This document shows positions 24,501 through 34,818 of a stretch of 64,000 nt of DNA, piece by piece. The notes under the pieces were generated by a model that saw nothing but the letters and a program-made list of their open reading frames with translations, was not told the origin of the DNA and made no database searches. The position numbers and the translations under genes were made by a program. The first letter of the stretch is position 1; each line of letters opens with the position of its first letter. The DNA lies in the NCBI GenBank assembly GCA_934045905.1, contig OW203762.1:11251647-11315646 (forward strand), written 5' to 3'. This DNA comes from Leuctra nigra (Eukaryota; Arthropoda; Insecta; Plecoptera; Leuctridae).

Positions 24501-26490
24501 CATTTTTACATGTACACGTTCGTAGATGTTTAACTGCGAGTCTTACTGCTTTATTTTTACGTTTTTCCGCATGAAAAGTGCAGTTCTTGATGTAAAATTG
24601 TGTTGCCATGGTGAAACGGTCTCCTAGAATGTCGTATTTGTTTGCACATTTGTGGATAATTCCAAAAGACCGTGTTGCTCATGTTGAAACTCGTACAACT
24701 GATTGGCCGTGTTGCCAGGTGGTGTCGGTGAGCAGCGCCAATGAGCGAGAGGGTTGGCTAAACGCCATCCCGACGCCTCCCCCTGGCGACGACGCCGCGG
24801 ACCGCGTGTTCGACCCCTGGGACTGTCCGCTAGTCTACGTCACGCAGCCCTACAAGCCGACAGGAGTCAACCAACTGCAGCTCTCATTGAACGAGAAGCT
24901 TCACGTCAGGAGGCGGAGAGCAGACGGTTAGTAGCAGATCCATCGTTGGTGCATTCATCCTCCATATGTTGCGATGAAAACCAGTGACAAAACCAGTTGC
25001 AAGTCATAATCAAGCTAGGCAGCTAATACTACGTCTGCGTACGACTGGTAGCCGAGCTGTAAGGGGCAAGTTTTATAAGAACATTTGTAGCGTATGTACA
25101 GAGTCTACAGTTAGTCGTACAGGGCCCTGATTCTATAACTCCATTGCGACCGCTTAGCAATTATTTCAATGTTAATCCTTATGGAAGAAATTGCTAAGCG
25201 GTCGCAATGGAGTTATAGAATCCCAACCCAGTTCACATATAAAACTTCCGTATCCCTAGGATAGGGAAGTAATTGGCCCTTTAAATGTGCATACGATCAC
25301 TAATATTTGATCCAAGAAAACGTGTGACTAAATTATAAACAAGCCTTTTTCTCAGACTTTTTGTACCGGAAGTTTGATGTTGCATTAGGAGAAGCCTGGT
25401 CAATTACCCATATCAACTACAGATGGCTCTTAACTTTCTTAAATGGTCCATCCTTAGTCAAAGTTTTAATTAGTCTGATGATAGTACAAAATAAAATATG
25501 TATCTCGATTCTAGATACTTATTATCAAATATTAAGGTAAGTAGCAAATAAATAAAACGGCTGGTGTATTTTAGACACCACTGTTTTTGTTGATCCAGAG
25601 AGACTGAAGTTGCCAGGGGTCGGTGTGACTACCTCTCCACCCGCTATCAGTCTCTAGACAGAGATGTTCTGTGATGTTCCAGGCTGGTGCGAGGGAGAGA
25701 GGGTGTCTGACGGGGAGAAGGGAATGTTCCCTGGACACTGCACCACTGAACTGGAGTCCCCACACAAGTACAGGATATGTTCTGTGATGTTCCAGGCTGG
25801 TGCGAGGGAGAGAGGGTGTCTGACGGGGAGAAGGGAATGTTCCCTGGACACTGCACCACTGAACTGGAGTCCCCACACAAGTACAGGATATGTTCTGTGA
25901 TGTTCCAGGCTGGTGCGAGGGAGAGAGAGGGTGTCTGACGGGGAGAAGGGAATGTTCGCTGGACACTGCACCACTGAACTGGAGTCCCCACACAAGTACA
26001 GGATATGTTCTGTGATGTTCCAGGCTGGTGCGAGGGAGAGAGGGTGTCTGACGGGGAGAAGGGAATGTTCCCTGGACACTGCACCACTGAACTGGAGTCC
26101 CCACACAAGTACAGGATATGTTCTGTGATGTTCCAGGCTGGTGCGAGGGAGAGAGGGTGTCTGACGGGGAGAAGGGAATGTTCCCTGGACACTGCACCAC
26201 TGAACTGGAGTCCCCACACAAGTACAGGATATGTTCTGTGATGTTCCAGGCTGGTGCGAGGGAGAGAGGGTGTCTGACGGGGAGAAGGGAATGTTCCCTG
26301 GACACTGCACCACTGAACTGGAGTCCCCACACAAGTACAGGATATGTTCTGTGATGTTCCAGGCTGGTGCGAGGGAGAGAGGGTGTCTGACGGGGAGAAG
26401 GGAATGTTCCCTGGACACTGCACCACTGAACTGGAGTCCCCACACAAGTACGCCAAGTCCGTGCGGAAACGACTTCAAGCCAGATCATAG
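9514..26490 (+). CDS. RhoGEF with DH-PH-PH-SH3 architecture
   Basis: Complete model: exons 9514-9634, 10096-10420, 14023-14230, 14739-15013, 15906-16071, 16681-16876, 17374-17648, 20212-20459, 23974-24139, 24719-24926, 26363-26490; all phases match and total 2316 nt (771 aa). The start ATG (CAAGATGG context) has an in-frame TGA upstream. A divergent DH domain spans about residues 45-218 (AIFLSIEKVLRFSDVFLSDL, TFLRLPQDRIMSVVM). PH1 covers about 245-390 (RHLVLFNDILLITSK). A linker carries GVTRSASNV repeats. PH2 covers about 535-685 (VFPLVSSVRWIVKQGEV, TLFNDVLFFTVQKK), and SH3 about 700-760 (LVYVTQPYKPTGVNQL, ADGWCEGERVSDGEKGMFP). PH2 plus SH3 resemble ephexins. It should activate Rho GTPases at membranes. 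The 5' ends of exons 8 and 11, with their acceptors, are tandemly amplified. Least certain: whether both halves form one transcript. Confidence 0.82.
11725..12661. mobile_element. hAT-like element with GTATCTAGATAC repeats
   Basis: Element of 937 bp with 10-bp terminal inverted repeats CAGTGTTGGG / CCCAACACTG. It is flanked by TTTGTTAC and TATGTTAC, an 8-bp target duplication with one mismatch, as expected for hAT transposons. Both subterminal regions are packed with the palindrome GTATCTAGATAC and variants. No transposase is visible. It lies in intron 2 of the RhoGEF and contains a fragment of another repeat (11934-12215). Confidence 0.75.
11934..12215 (-). mobile_element. GAGCGAGC-family fragment inside the hAT-like element
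   Basis: Begins TTGAGCGAGCGTCTCC, then a T-rich tract, then sequence complementary to the poly(A)-containing end of the copy at 29924-30750 (shared TGGCTCTTTTGGCACGG). It is a terminal fragment only, nested within the hAT-like element. Confidence 0.6.
12770..13045. repeat. CTCACGCAC-rich tract
   Basis: Two clusters of the motif CTCACGCAC/ATTCACGCAC separated by about 110 bp of ordinary sequence. The same motif fills the subterminal regions of the hAT element at 50747-52902, so this is probably a degraded relative. I could not find matching termini or a target duplication. Confidence 0.45.
15321..15700 (+). other. Possible retroposon 3' end
   Basis: A GC-rich block with two open frames (about 15325-15644) ends in GACGCGCCGTTAAACACAA followed by TTATACTACTACTACCAC. 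A GC-rich body with a terminal short tandem repeat is what a retroposed SINE or truncated non-LTR element 3' end looks like. No reverse-transcriptase motif is visible, so this is tentative. It lies in intron 4 of the RhoGEF. Confidence 0.3.
17425..17530 (+). repeat. 27-bp coding repeat in RhoGEF exon 7
   Basis: In the gene frame the exon reads GVTRSASNV twice and then the variant GVTRAPSSV, a 27-bp unit repeated about three times, preceded by GTCGGC runs. It encodes a Ser/Arg/Val-rich low-complexity linker between the two PH domains. Confidence 0.75.
18692..20320 (+). repeat. Tandem array of 12 splice-acceptor/exon units (137 bp)
   Basis: Twelve near-identical units, each with an intron tail ending TTGTTTTGTTCTCGCAG followed by the 5' part of RhoGEF exon 8 (from GAGACTCATCCCGAGG). 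Exon-like segments begin at 18717, 18849, 18986, 19123, 19260, 19397, 19527, 19664, 19801, 19938, 20075 and 20212. Only the last continues into the full exon. Unit length is 137 bp, except about 133 for unit 1 and 130 for unit 6. Units 1 and 6 share a 5-bp deletion creating an in-frame TAG; unit 6 also lacks 2 bp at its end. Read from the acceptor, units 2-5 and 7-11 run open for 39 codons and stop at TGA. A GCT|GTATGA site could serve as a donor closing an in-frame 114-nt cassette. Confidence 0.95.
20561..20974 (-). mobile_element. hAT-like MITE, GGGCG(C/T)CC family, diverged copy
   Basis: About 414 bp, related in reverse orientation to 54389-54751. Outer ends are CATAAGCGTCCACAGGGG and the complement of CATGGGCGTCCGCATGA. 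Internal CTGCGGGG/GCGGGGCAGGG blocks and long C tracts are shared. The target duplication is not clean in this copy. Located in RhoGEF intron 8. Confidence 0.6.
21068..21483. mobile_element. Foldback MITE F2 (TTGGCGCATCG family)
   Basis: Palindrome of about 415 bp, closely related to F1. It opens TATCCCCATAAAAAACACT and closes with the complement ending TTTTTTATGGGGTA. Arms contain TTGGCGCATCG and GACTTGGC. It is separated by only about 104 bp from the larger F3. Confidence 0.75.
21484..21587 (+). pseudogene. Non-LTR retrotransposon C-terminal zinc-knuckle fragment
   Basis: A short open stretch reads NCTVCNTREAEDLFHFLIKC followed by PLYKAYREYY. The C-x2-C ... ED-x2-H-x4-C pattern is the zinc-knuckle-like motif at the C-terminus of many non-LTR retrotransposon polyproteins. 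Only about 35 residues survive, sandwiched between foldbacks F2 and F3. Confidence 0.55.
21588..22716. mobile_element. Foldback element F3 (long form)
   Basis: Same family as F1/F2 but 1.13 kb. The left arm starts TATCCCAGAAAAAACACTC, and the right arm ends with its complement (GTTTTTTCTGGGATA). Arms of about 220 bp carry CTTGGCGCATCG. The unpaired centre of about 680 bp shows no ORF or domain. Its right edge abuts the hairpin-CTAG element copy B. Confidence 0.7.
22717..23943 (+). mobile_element. Hairpin-CTAG element, copy B
   Basis: About 1.2 kb, the inverted counterpart of 3521-4453. It ends in a hairpin (GTGGAGCG, 2-nt loop, CGCTCCAC) overlapping CTAG. Internally it carries five copies of TGACGTCACTTCCGG at about 22905, 23057, 23212, 23357 and 23480, within degenerate repeats of about 150 bp. 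It ends 30 bp upstream of RhoGEF exon 9. Confidence 0.65.
25122..25223. repeat. Palindromic MITE, ATTCTATAAC-ended, type A
   Basis: Near-perfect palindrome of about 100 bp. The left arm GATTCTATAACTCCATTGCG runs through ACCGCTTAGCAATT, and the right arm is its complement. The same element, split by insertions, forms the outer layer of the nest at 45763-46595. Located in RhoGEF intron 10. Confidence 0.75.
25662..26451 (+). repeat. Tandem array of 7 splice-acceptor/exon units (113 bp)
   Basis: Seven near-identical units, each with an intron tail ending TGTTCTGTGATGTTCCAG followed by 91 bp of the last RhoGEF exon (GCTGGTGCGAGGGAGAG...). Exon-like segments start at 25683, 25796, 25909, 26024, 26137, 26250 and 26363. 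Unit 3 has an extra GA (115 bp) and one C-to-G change. Only unit 7 continues into the real C-terminus and TAG. Because 113 is not a multiple of three, the minus strand happens to stay open in all three frames, which is an artefact. Confidence 0.95.
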
Positions 26491-26801
26491 CCGGGCTCAA
26501 TTAGCGTAGAGTTATTCAATATTATGCAGGAGTGGACTTAAATGTCAAGTTGTTTTTATTCAGGCTGATTATTGTGACAACTGATAAAACAACCGCCAGA
26601 AATAATTACACTGAAAGATATAGGAATGAATCCAAATTTTATACGTCAACCTGTAGTCAGATTTCACCTTTTCCATCTTTCACAGATTATGTAAAAGTGT
26701 TAGTTGGGACTAAAGGCTGAATTAGTTATTTATAAAGTTTCAGTTCTATAGAATAATGAAGGCATTTCAAAATTGGGAAATAATGTTTTCGATGAGTCCA
26801 T

Positions 26802-26929
26802 GGGTCCTATTCTATAACTTAAAAGTCCCGATTCTGCTGGATTCCGATTGACGGCCATGTGGACTAACATTGCACCAAATCGGATTCCAGCAGAATTGTG
26901 AATCTCAAAATAAAATACTATAGGGCTCC
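26802..26929. repeat. Palindromic MITE, ATTCTATAAC-ended, type B
   Basis: The outer end GGGTCCTATTCTATAACTT faces a degraded right end ACTATAGGGCTCC. The core is an inverted repeat (GATTCTGCTGGATTCCGATT ... AATCGGATTCCAGCAGAATT). Termini resemble those of type A, but the interior is different. Confidence 0.55.
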
Positions 26930-27401
26930 ATGTCGTTAATTCAGTCTTCGATATAAATATATGGTGGATGTCAACAAATAAAAATCGAGAAAATAAACAT
27001 TCAAGAGAAAAATTAAAGTTAACACTTTTTGACATTAAAGAACACTAAAAAGTAATTTCACAGCTAATCTAAAGCATTTTGTTTTTGTTCAAACGCTTTT
27101 AATTACGCTGTACGAGTGTGATTTTAAAGAAAACATCATCTTTGACCTCTATTATCGATGCGGCTGCTCATCGAATGCCAAGGTTTCGGAAATATCTAAT
27201 GTGCCATCCATCTCGCAGCTATTTATAAATAACATGTTACATTTCTTGTTGTCATTATTGTACAATTATACGAGCTCCAAAAACACTGCGAAATTGTCGT
27301 AAATTTTGATCTCTTAAACAAAATGTGGAAATTAAGAAAACTAAACTGTATACCTACATAAAATATTTTCGGCTCATTTCTATTTTTTTTATTTTACCTT
27401 A

Positions 27402-27977
27402 AGGCCCATGCACAATTGACATAACCCGCAGCCGCAACCCGTAAGCGCAACTGCGTGAAAAGTTGAAACAATGCATACCAATGCACCCGCGCACAATCGA
27501 CATACCCGCAACACGCAACCCGCAGCCGTAGCCCGTAGCCCGCAAGACTTGACCAAGATTCAACAATTTTACGTAAGCTACGTCAGGCCACGCCCACATT
27601 CTGACGGGCAGCCAATCAGAATGAGATAACAAAACCGGAAACGGAAATAGAGAAATATCACAGGTTAAAATCAAAGTCAAACTAGCTTCTACTTACAACA
27701 GCATAACCTAACCCAGCCGTCAAAACTGTGTTGTCATTATTTTTCCTGGATTTTTCGTTCTTTTCTTGTTTATTTATGTCTGACGAAGAGGAAGCCGTGC
27801 CTTGCGAACAATGATGCCGTGATGTGTGCGTCATATTTTTTCACTCTATATGCTTTGGTTTCTTTGGTCCGTAACTTCTTGGTTATGTCAATTGTGAACA
27901 GATAGTGATACGGGTTGCGTGTTGCGGTTGCGGGTTACGGGTTGCGGCTGCGGGTTATGTCAATTGTGCATGGGCCT
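27402..27977. mobile_element. PIF/Harbinger-like MITE with TTA duplication
   Basis: Element of 576 bp with terminal inverted repeats of at least 40 bp, starting AGGCCCATGCACAATTGAC. It is flanked by TTA on both sides (27399-27401 and 27978-27980), the 3-bp duplication typical of PIF/Harbinger elements. Arms also contain short repeats of CCGCAACCCG type. No transposase. Confidence 0.8.
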
Positions 27978-29055
27978 TTAGAGTCAATTTTGGGCTTATA
28001 TTTTCATATCATTTATAATTTGAATGGATCCAAAGTTATGTCGATATTTAGAAAATATTAGGTACGTTCGCCTGTCACGACGACTTCTCATAATTTTCTC
28101 CACCAAAATGGTAAAGTGCAAAACTTCAATGAACTGCTTTACCAATTCGGGTGGAAGATAGTGGTGAAAAATGGTGACAGGTGAAGAGGCCTATCTATTA
28201 AAGTGCAGCTCCGACTCTTGTACCAAAACAAATTGGGATAAAAAGAGCTTTTTGCTCACCAATAAAAGGGCCGCGCTTGTGCCTTTTCTCTGGGGATTGA
28301 AGCAATATCATGGGTTTTGATTATGTGAACAATATCTAAATTTTTTAATCACTTGAAACTGCTCTGGCTTAAATGATTTTAAATCTATGTTCGAAGAATG
28401 TCTAATTTATAAGTGCCTTGGGTTCAACTGACCTTCCCTAAACATAAACTTGACGGATGAACCAGATGACCTCAACCAAGTTGACCTCCGTTAGACTTCA
28501 AAAATTAGTAAAGATTACCATGTTTACAATCGGTCTGGCTTTGAATTTTTGTGCCGAAATAAATAAATAAATTAATTACAATTATTGTGAATAATCAGTA
28601 AATATAATTGCAAATAGCGTATGAAATGTAGGATTTAGTGTGTATTTTATTTTGTATGAATCGACGTTCAAAGTGTCGATGTTAGTAGTAAAACAATTGT
28701 ATACAATGTGCGTTTAATTGTATTGTGCACTGAAAATGAAAATGAACTGAACTGATCAAACAATAAAAAATGTAAATAGTTATTTGTAAATTGTGATACA
28801 ATACAATTAAATATTATCATCTATTCCATGATGATTTAATAATAAATTTTTAATAATTGATTGTCCTTCAACCAACAATGCTCATTTTTCATTTTGGACC
28901 ATTTTAACAATGGTCAATAACACTGCATTTAGATTCACACAGATTTTCAATGATAATAATGACGTAATTACCTTGATTTAATATGAATTGAAAATATTAA
29001 TTTACTTCATTAATACCATTACAAATAAGTAGGTATACATAGATGATTGGCAGAA

Positions 29056-29260
29056 TTTATTCGAGAAGTACACTCAAAAAATCATAAAACGGTACTTGAA
29101 AGAAACGGACTGCCTGCTGGTCAGGTTCCTTGCCAATCAATCCTTGTTATGAAATCAGAGCTCAACTACTGAGGTAGATGACGAATTAGAAAATACTTCG
29201 TCGGATGATGCTATCACATTTTTCAGCCAATCCATATCATTCTAATACCGTTTTATCATT
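29056..29260 (+). repeat. Dispersed repeat, copy 1
   Basis: This stretch resembles about 35285-35480 in the same orientation (shared CTGCTGGTCAGGTTCCT, AATCAGAGCTCA, TTTTTCAGCCAATCC). Ends show CATAAAACGGTAC and ATACCGTTTTAT, suggesting inverted termini. Probably an old MITE. Confidence 0.5.
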
Positions 29261-29658
29261 TGTTTATAATGTATATTCAACACATTTGGACACCATCAAC
29301 ACATTTGATTACATCGTAGAAATGAAATTTGGTTCAACGGCATTATATAGTATTGTAGTCTAAAAACTTGCCCCCCATCGCGACTACCAGTCGTACACAG
29401 ACGTAGTAGAAGTTGCCTAAAATATAGATATTTGTATACAGAGGGGTTGCAAGACTGGTCCACTGGTTTTATCACTGACTTTTATCACAATATAACAAGG
29501 AAGTATACATTTTGCACATAACTAATATTAGTTTACATACAAGGTTCAATATTCATTCAATTCAATGAATTCAATTATCAACTTCTTTTGAAGGAGAAAT
29601 AGGACCGGTTCCAAATGAAATGTGTTGAAGTGAACATTTGCTTCGATTTCGCGTCTAA

Positions 29659-29751
29659 GGTCGGCGACAGGCAAAGATGAACCCATCTTTAGCATTGCCA
29701 GGTATAGGGCGGCCCATGTTAGCGCGGGTTCATCTTTGCCTGTCACCGACC
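29659..29751. repeat. Palindromic MITE, copy 2 (GGTCGGTGACAG family)
   Basis: Clean 93-bp palindrome: GGTCGGCGACAGGCAAAGAT at the left and its near-perfect complement ending TGTCACCGACC at the right. Same family as 75-171. Confidence 0.75.
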
Positions 29752-29923
29752 ATACACGGTAACATTCGTTTAACCAAACGATATTGAATGAAATCGTGTT
29801 CCTAATCTAGATGCTTTACACCGGTCAGAAATACATGTGATTTTAATCCAAAAGCGTTGATTTTAAATTTTTCTATTTTATAATTTTACATCACATTATT
29901 GGTAGATTTTACAATACATTTTA

Positions 29924-30750
29924 CTAGGAAAACGCTCAGTGTAACGCGTTGGTGAGCGAGCACGGGGACGTGCAAATTCTCGAACAGGAAATGCGTACAC
30001 AATCACAGAAAACATATACATCCATATTGAATTGAAATATGATCACACAATCAACACAACATTATGCTTTTCATTGAAACTTGAAAATAACATCTAAGCA
30101 TCCTGGTAAATATAGCAAATCAGATGCAATTCAACTGGCATTGGAAAACATTCATTTTGATACTTCATTACTGACAGATATGAAAAATGTTAATAAGTTC
30201 ATACGTTCTTAACTGATTGGGATGAAATTTTGTAAAATAAGAGACAATGTTGGTCTTAATAATCATGCAAAATATGAGTTTGATCTGAAATATCGAAGAC
30301 CGTTTTCATTTTTCAGCCTATCAGGAGATATTTATTTAAATTTTAACCATTAAATGGATTTCAAAAAAATTATGGTCTTCAAACAGAGAAGGTTGTCTCT
30401 ACATGTGTGCAAAATTTCAGCTCGATCAAAGAAAAACTCTGACCTGTATAGCCAAAATATGAGTTTGATCAGAATTATCGAAGACCGTTTTCATTTTTCA
30501 GCCTATCGGGAGATATTTATTTAAATTTTAACCAATGAATGGATTTTAAAAAAATTTGGGGCCTGCAAACAGAGAAGGTTGGTTTTACATGTGTGCAAAA
30601 TTTCAGATCGATAGGTGAAACGGTGCGACCTGTATATCGTCTATTAACAGACAAAAACAAAAACAAAAAAAAATACAAAAAAAAAAAAAAAAAAAAAACA
30701 GAGGTCCGTGCCAAAAGAGCCAAAAGGAGACGCTCGCTTCGCTCGCTCAA
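29924..30750 (+). mobile_element. GAGCGAGC-family element
   Basis: Left end CTAGGAAAACGCTCAGTGTA, shortly followed by TGAGCGAGC; right end ACGCTCGCTTCGCTCGCTC after a long poly(A) tract. There are no true terminal inverted repeats, only subterminal TGAGCGAGC/GCTCGCTCA. An internal segment of about 170 bp containing TATCGAAGACCGTTTTCAT is tandemly duplicated. Class unknown. Related full copies: 33857-34876 and 38193-39192. Confidence 0.65.
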
Positions 30751-31181
30751 AAAGTATTTCGGTGGTCCTAAGTTGTCAATCCAGGTATAGGTTGGTTGTT
30801 GCAACTTGCTATGGAATAGTCCACAACCTAATTTTAAACAAAAGTATTGAAAAACCCCTAAATAAGTTTAATTTGATAAATTGCGTTATCAAAATAAACA
30901 AATCCAAGCACGCGACACAGGAGCCCACAATCACTGATCCATCATTGATTTCCAACTGGTCTGGCTCTCTTGACATGACACTGCCCGAGGAAGAATGCTG
31001 CTCTGAGGACGTGTATATGACGTCACTTCACTGTCACGTTGTCTGCTTGTATCCAGCGTCAGTCGTCAGGCAGTCTCCTAGGAGGTTGCAGTGAGCGGCA
31101 CCTAAACACTTCCGTCATTTGCGAACTCGTTAGTGGAATGCTCCATTTGAAAGTGGTGATATTTTAGGAACTAGAGTGATC

Positions 31182-34100
31182 ATGGCCGTAAAAGATAGCT
31201 ACGTATTGGGATATTGTTTTCTTCTGCTGCTAATTCGGCAAGGTAAGACACGTGGAAATCAGTTGACATCTGTTTCATATTACTTGTTGTCGAACTCCTA
31301 ATTGTCACTATTAATTAGCTATTAGAAAGCTAGCTAAACATAGTGTATCACGGAAATTAAAATACGAGTCAGCAACAGGTGTCAAATAGTCACATAAAAT
31401 ACTTATTATATACCCTATTTGATTTACTGGTACATAACAGAAGGTTGTTTTGACAAAATATATGAGGACTGAATCCTATCAATTGATTTATGAATAACTT
31501 CTGACCCGAGTTGAATGAAGTACACTCGGTCTTATCCAAACAGGTTGTAAGAAACAACTCTAGAAAGAAGTGTTTTGATTTTGCGAGTTCATATTCAAAG
31601 ATTATTTGAATCGGCTGTACCATGACCTTGCATTAGTCTTTAAGAGGCAACAGGTAGGTAATAAAAAAGACTTGATCAAGATATAATTAAGATCTAGGTA
31701 ATAAGATCATCGGAAGATTTCGTTTAGTTCTAGAAATAAAATACATTTTCTGTGTGATCCAAATATATGTGATTACATATGTTATTCCTTGAGATATTTG
31801 TTTCAAATACATAATTATTTGGGTCTATAACATGACTTGAACAACTGCTAATAAACTTGGAAATGCCGCGATGTCAAGTCATTAGCGTCATCATAAGAAT
31901 GTGGAGTTTCCGTCTTTCCTTATCAATCAATACGAAAACCCAACTTGTTGATTGAACAAGTTCGGTAGTCAAGGTCAGTTGGTTGCACTCCAATGCCGGG
32001 AAGGTTCCCTAATATAGATCGATTCCCACCCACCTTCTTATTTCCCTTTCTGCACAATTATCTCTCAATCTTCAAGAACACAACAGTTAAATTGTTTCAT
32101 TGAAGTCGGTTTTATTTTAAACAAACTCACGTGATATTTAATTGATCCACAGTGGAGCATTATAAAGTAATCTATACCTCTGAGGTAGAAGGCCGGAAGT
32201 CCATTTTCTCGATTTTGCGTTTCACACTTTTGGAATCATGTTTAATCAAGCTTACCAATTTCCATTTGACTGATGTCAATAAAGTTATACCTATTGAAGT
32301 TCCTAGGTCAATATACTCTTACACATTGTCTCTTCATATGATTGGATGAAGGCAGATTACTGGTTTTTCAACGCTAGTGTTAGGTTCTGCAGAGGCCCAC
32401 CATGTAGCATGATCCAATGTCAAGGTCCTGCATAACAGGTTGCATACCTTCATAATACCTACTAAGAGAGTGAAAATGGATGGTAAACAAAGTCAGAATG
32501 TGACTTCTGAATTGTCAATGGTAATAAGTGTTATTCTTCTTGGTCGTGTCCAGCTGTGAATTGCTACGACCTCCGCATCGAGCCGCGCCGCGTGACCGTG
32601 CGTCCGGGTCAGAAGGTGACGATCTTGTGTCGGGCCAGCGCGCCCCTGACCGTCTGCAGCTTCCTGCTGCCCAACGGCGTCGTCGCCGACCTCAGCAGAG
32701 GCGCCAGGACGCCGGCGACGGCGGAGTACCGCTACTACGGCACGGGACTGGAGTATGGACAGTGCGGCATCACCCTCTCGACGCCGCCAGTGGGGTTCAA
32801 CAATGTCGCGTGTAGAGGGTGGGCGGAGAAGGGAGGGTGGAAGAGGAACGCCATGTTTCTAAGGGTTACAAGTGAGCCTACTTTTAACCAAGTTTTGCAC
32901 GAGGGAACGAGGGAATTTGGTGGGCAAGGGCGCATGTGTATATTATTTTGTGTGTGGGGGCAGGGGGGGGGGGGGGAGGTGCGGACAATATAATTATTTG
33001 ATTAATTAACTTAAATCACAGTTGAAGACAAGGCAAGAAAATTGAGAAAATTTTGGTTCAAGGTAATTGGTTTGGTGCAATTTTTGATTTTGATTGTAGC
33101 TTTTTGAGAAATACTTTGAAAGAACAAAATATGTCAAATATTTGGTAAGAATTATGAAGGTAGGTACTACATTTATTGAACTTGCTGTAATTTATTTATA
33201 ATACGTACCTACTCTAAATCATTATTTAAGAGTATTGGAGTATGCAGGGTTTATATCAGATTTTTTTTTTTTTTTTTAATTTTCTAACTGAATTCTAAAC
33301 ATTTCGGTACGTTTTCGACATGATCTGTATTTTTCTCATTTTATTTGTGCTTATTTTTGTAGATGAAACTAAAATGACACTGTTATTTGCCTTCTGGTCA
33401 ATGTAACAAAACTTTGAAGCGGGAATTTTAAAATAATATAGAACTGAAAAAGTATTTTGAAAGTCATAATTAATCTTATGATGGGTGGTGGAAAGGGAGT
33501 ATATGATGGACCCCCAATGAAAGAGCCCAATAGGTAAATATTTTACAGATGTGAATAAAATATGTAATGAAAATCATTAATAATTATCTTGTCTTCAACT
33601 CTAGTACTGTTTGTAGGCCTCCTGATTAATGTGTAATTTACAACAAGGGAAGATGCAACTCCATTTATCTCCATAAGTTGAATATGTCACTCAAATAGTT
33701 CATTTGCATAAATTGTACTGTTTAAACTTAAATAATTGAAACTTAAAAATTATTTCAATAAAATGAACTTTCCTTACAATTTATAAAAGGGGAAAAGTGC
33801 AAAAAGTAAAATTGGATAATTTTTATTGGTAAATTTCCTGACTGTCACATCTACTAACTAGGAAATCGCTCAGTGTAACGCGTTGATGAGCGAGCACAGA
33901 ACATGCAACATCCCCAGTCACGTTACACGACACGGCACAAGACGATTTTCTCTGTGCAACTTTCCAATCTCCATATAAATACTCTGGATGAATATCAGAT
34001 CCATTGTGTCGTGACTTTCCTACATACTTTTTCCAGCTTTTGACAACCCATACTAAACTCGTAAAATGACAATTAATAATTTACTGATTAGGCTTACAAC

Positions 34101-34778
34101 GTGTAAAATTTTAGATTATGTTGGTCTTGATCACCATGCAAAATTTGAACTTAATCGGAACATTTTGATTGTCGACCTATCCAGAAGATATTATTTAAAC
34201 TTAAACCAATTAGAGTATGTGGCCTTCGAACTGCATCCGATTTTATAAGCGCTAGCTTTATTGTAAATTGTGGACTGCTTGGCTGCTCTTCTACAGGCCT
34301 TGGTAGAGCAGAAGCTTAAAGAAGGCAGGGATGAAAATGTAGTATACGTTTTACAAATATTTCAAGATTATGGAATAAAATATCCCTAAAATGACAAAAA
34401 CTTTTGAAAATAACGATAGATAAGACTGAAAATTGGCAAAAATACCTCAAATGTTGGTACCAATGACCACGCGAAGTTTCAAGTTGATCGGTCAATCTGT
34501 TCTAGTTTAAATGTCAAAAATCACATGCAAAATGGTTTTAAATTTTAACCAATGGGAGAATTTGGCTGACATTTAGTATGATTGGCTAAAATATTGGTTG
34601 CAATGACTTTGCTAAATTTTAAATTGATCGGAGCAACCAATCGAAAGATAATTTTTTTTAAACTTGAACCAATCACAGGAGCCCGTACAAAAACGATCCC
34701 AGAGACCGCATAGATTACGTTAGTATGTGTGCAAAATTTCAGATCGATCGCTTGTGCGGTTTGACCTGGGCAGTGCAG

Positions 34779-34818
<40 letters not shown>

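Larger units (their letters stand above)
26491..31181. other. Intergenic region between RhoGEF and Ig-protease genes
   Basis: AT-rich spacer of 4.7 kb. It holds a candidate AATAAA (26977-26982) for the RhoGEF, palindromic and Harbinger-like MITEs, and a GAGCGAGC-family element. From about 28000 to 29050 I see only AT-rich sequence without features. The last few hundred bases before 31182 presumably hold the Ig-protease promoter. Confidence 0.5.

Noticed and set aside
18692..26451. CRISPR-like regular repeats
   Set aside because: There are no unique spacers: the whole unit repeats head to tail, contains coding sequence, and the genome is clearly eukaryotic.
25571..26500. Three long minus-strand ORFs (269-309 codons) with a repetitive protein
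   Set aside because: All three frames stay open because the 113-bp unit has no stop on the minus strand. The plus-strand unit is a real SH3-coding exon with a splice acceptor, so the minus ORFs are artefacts.
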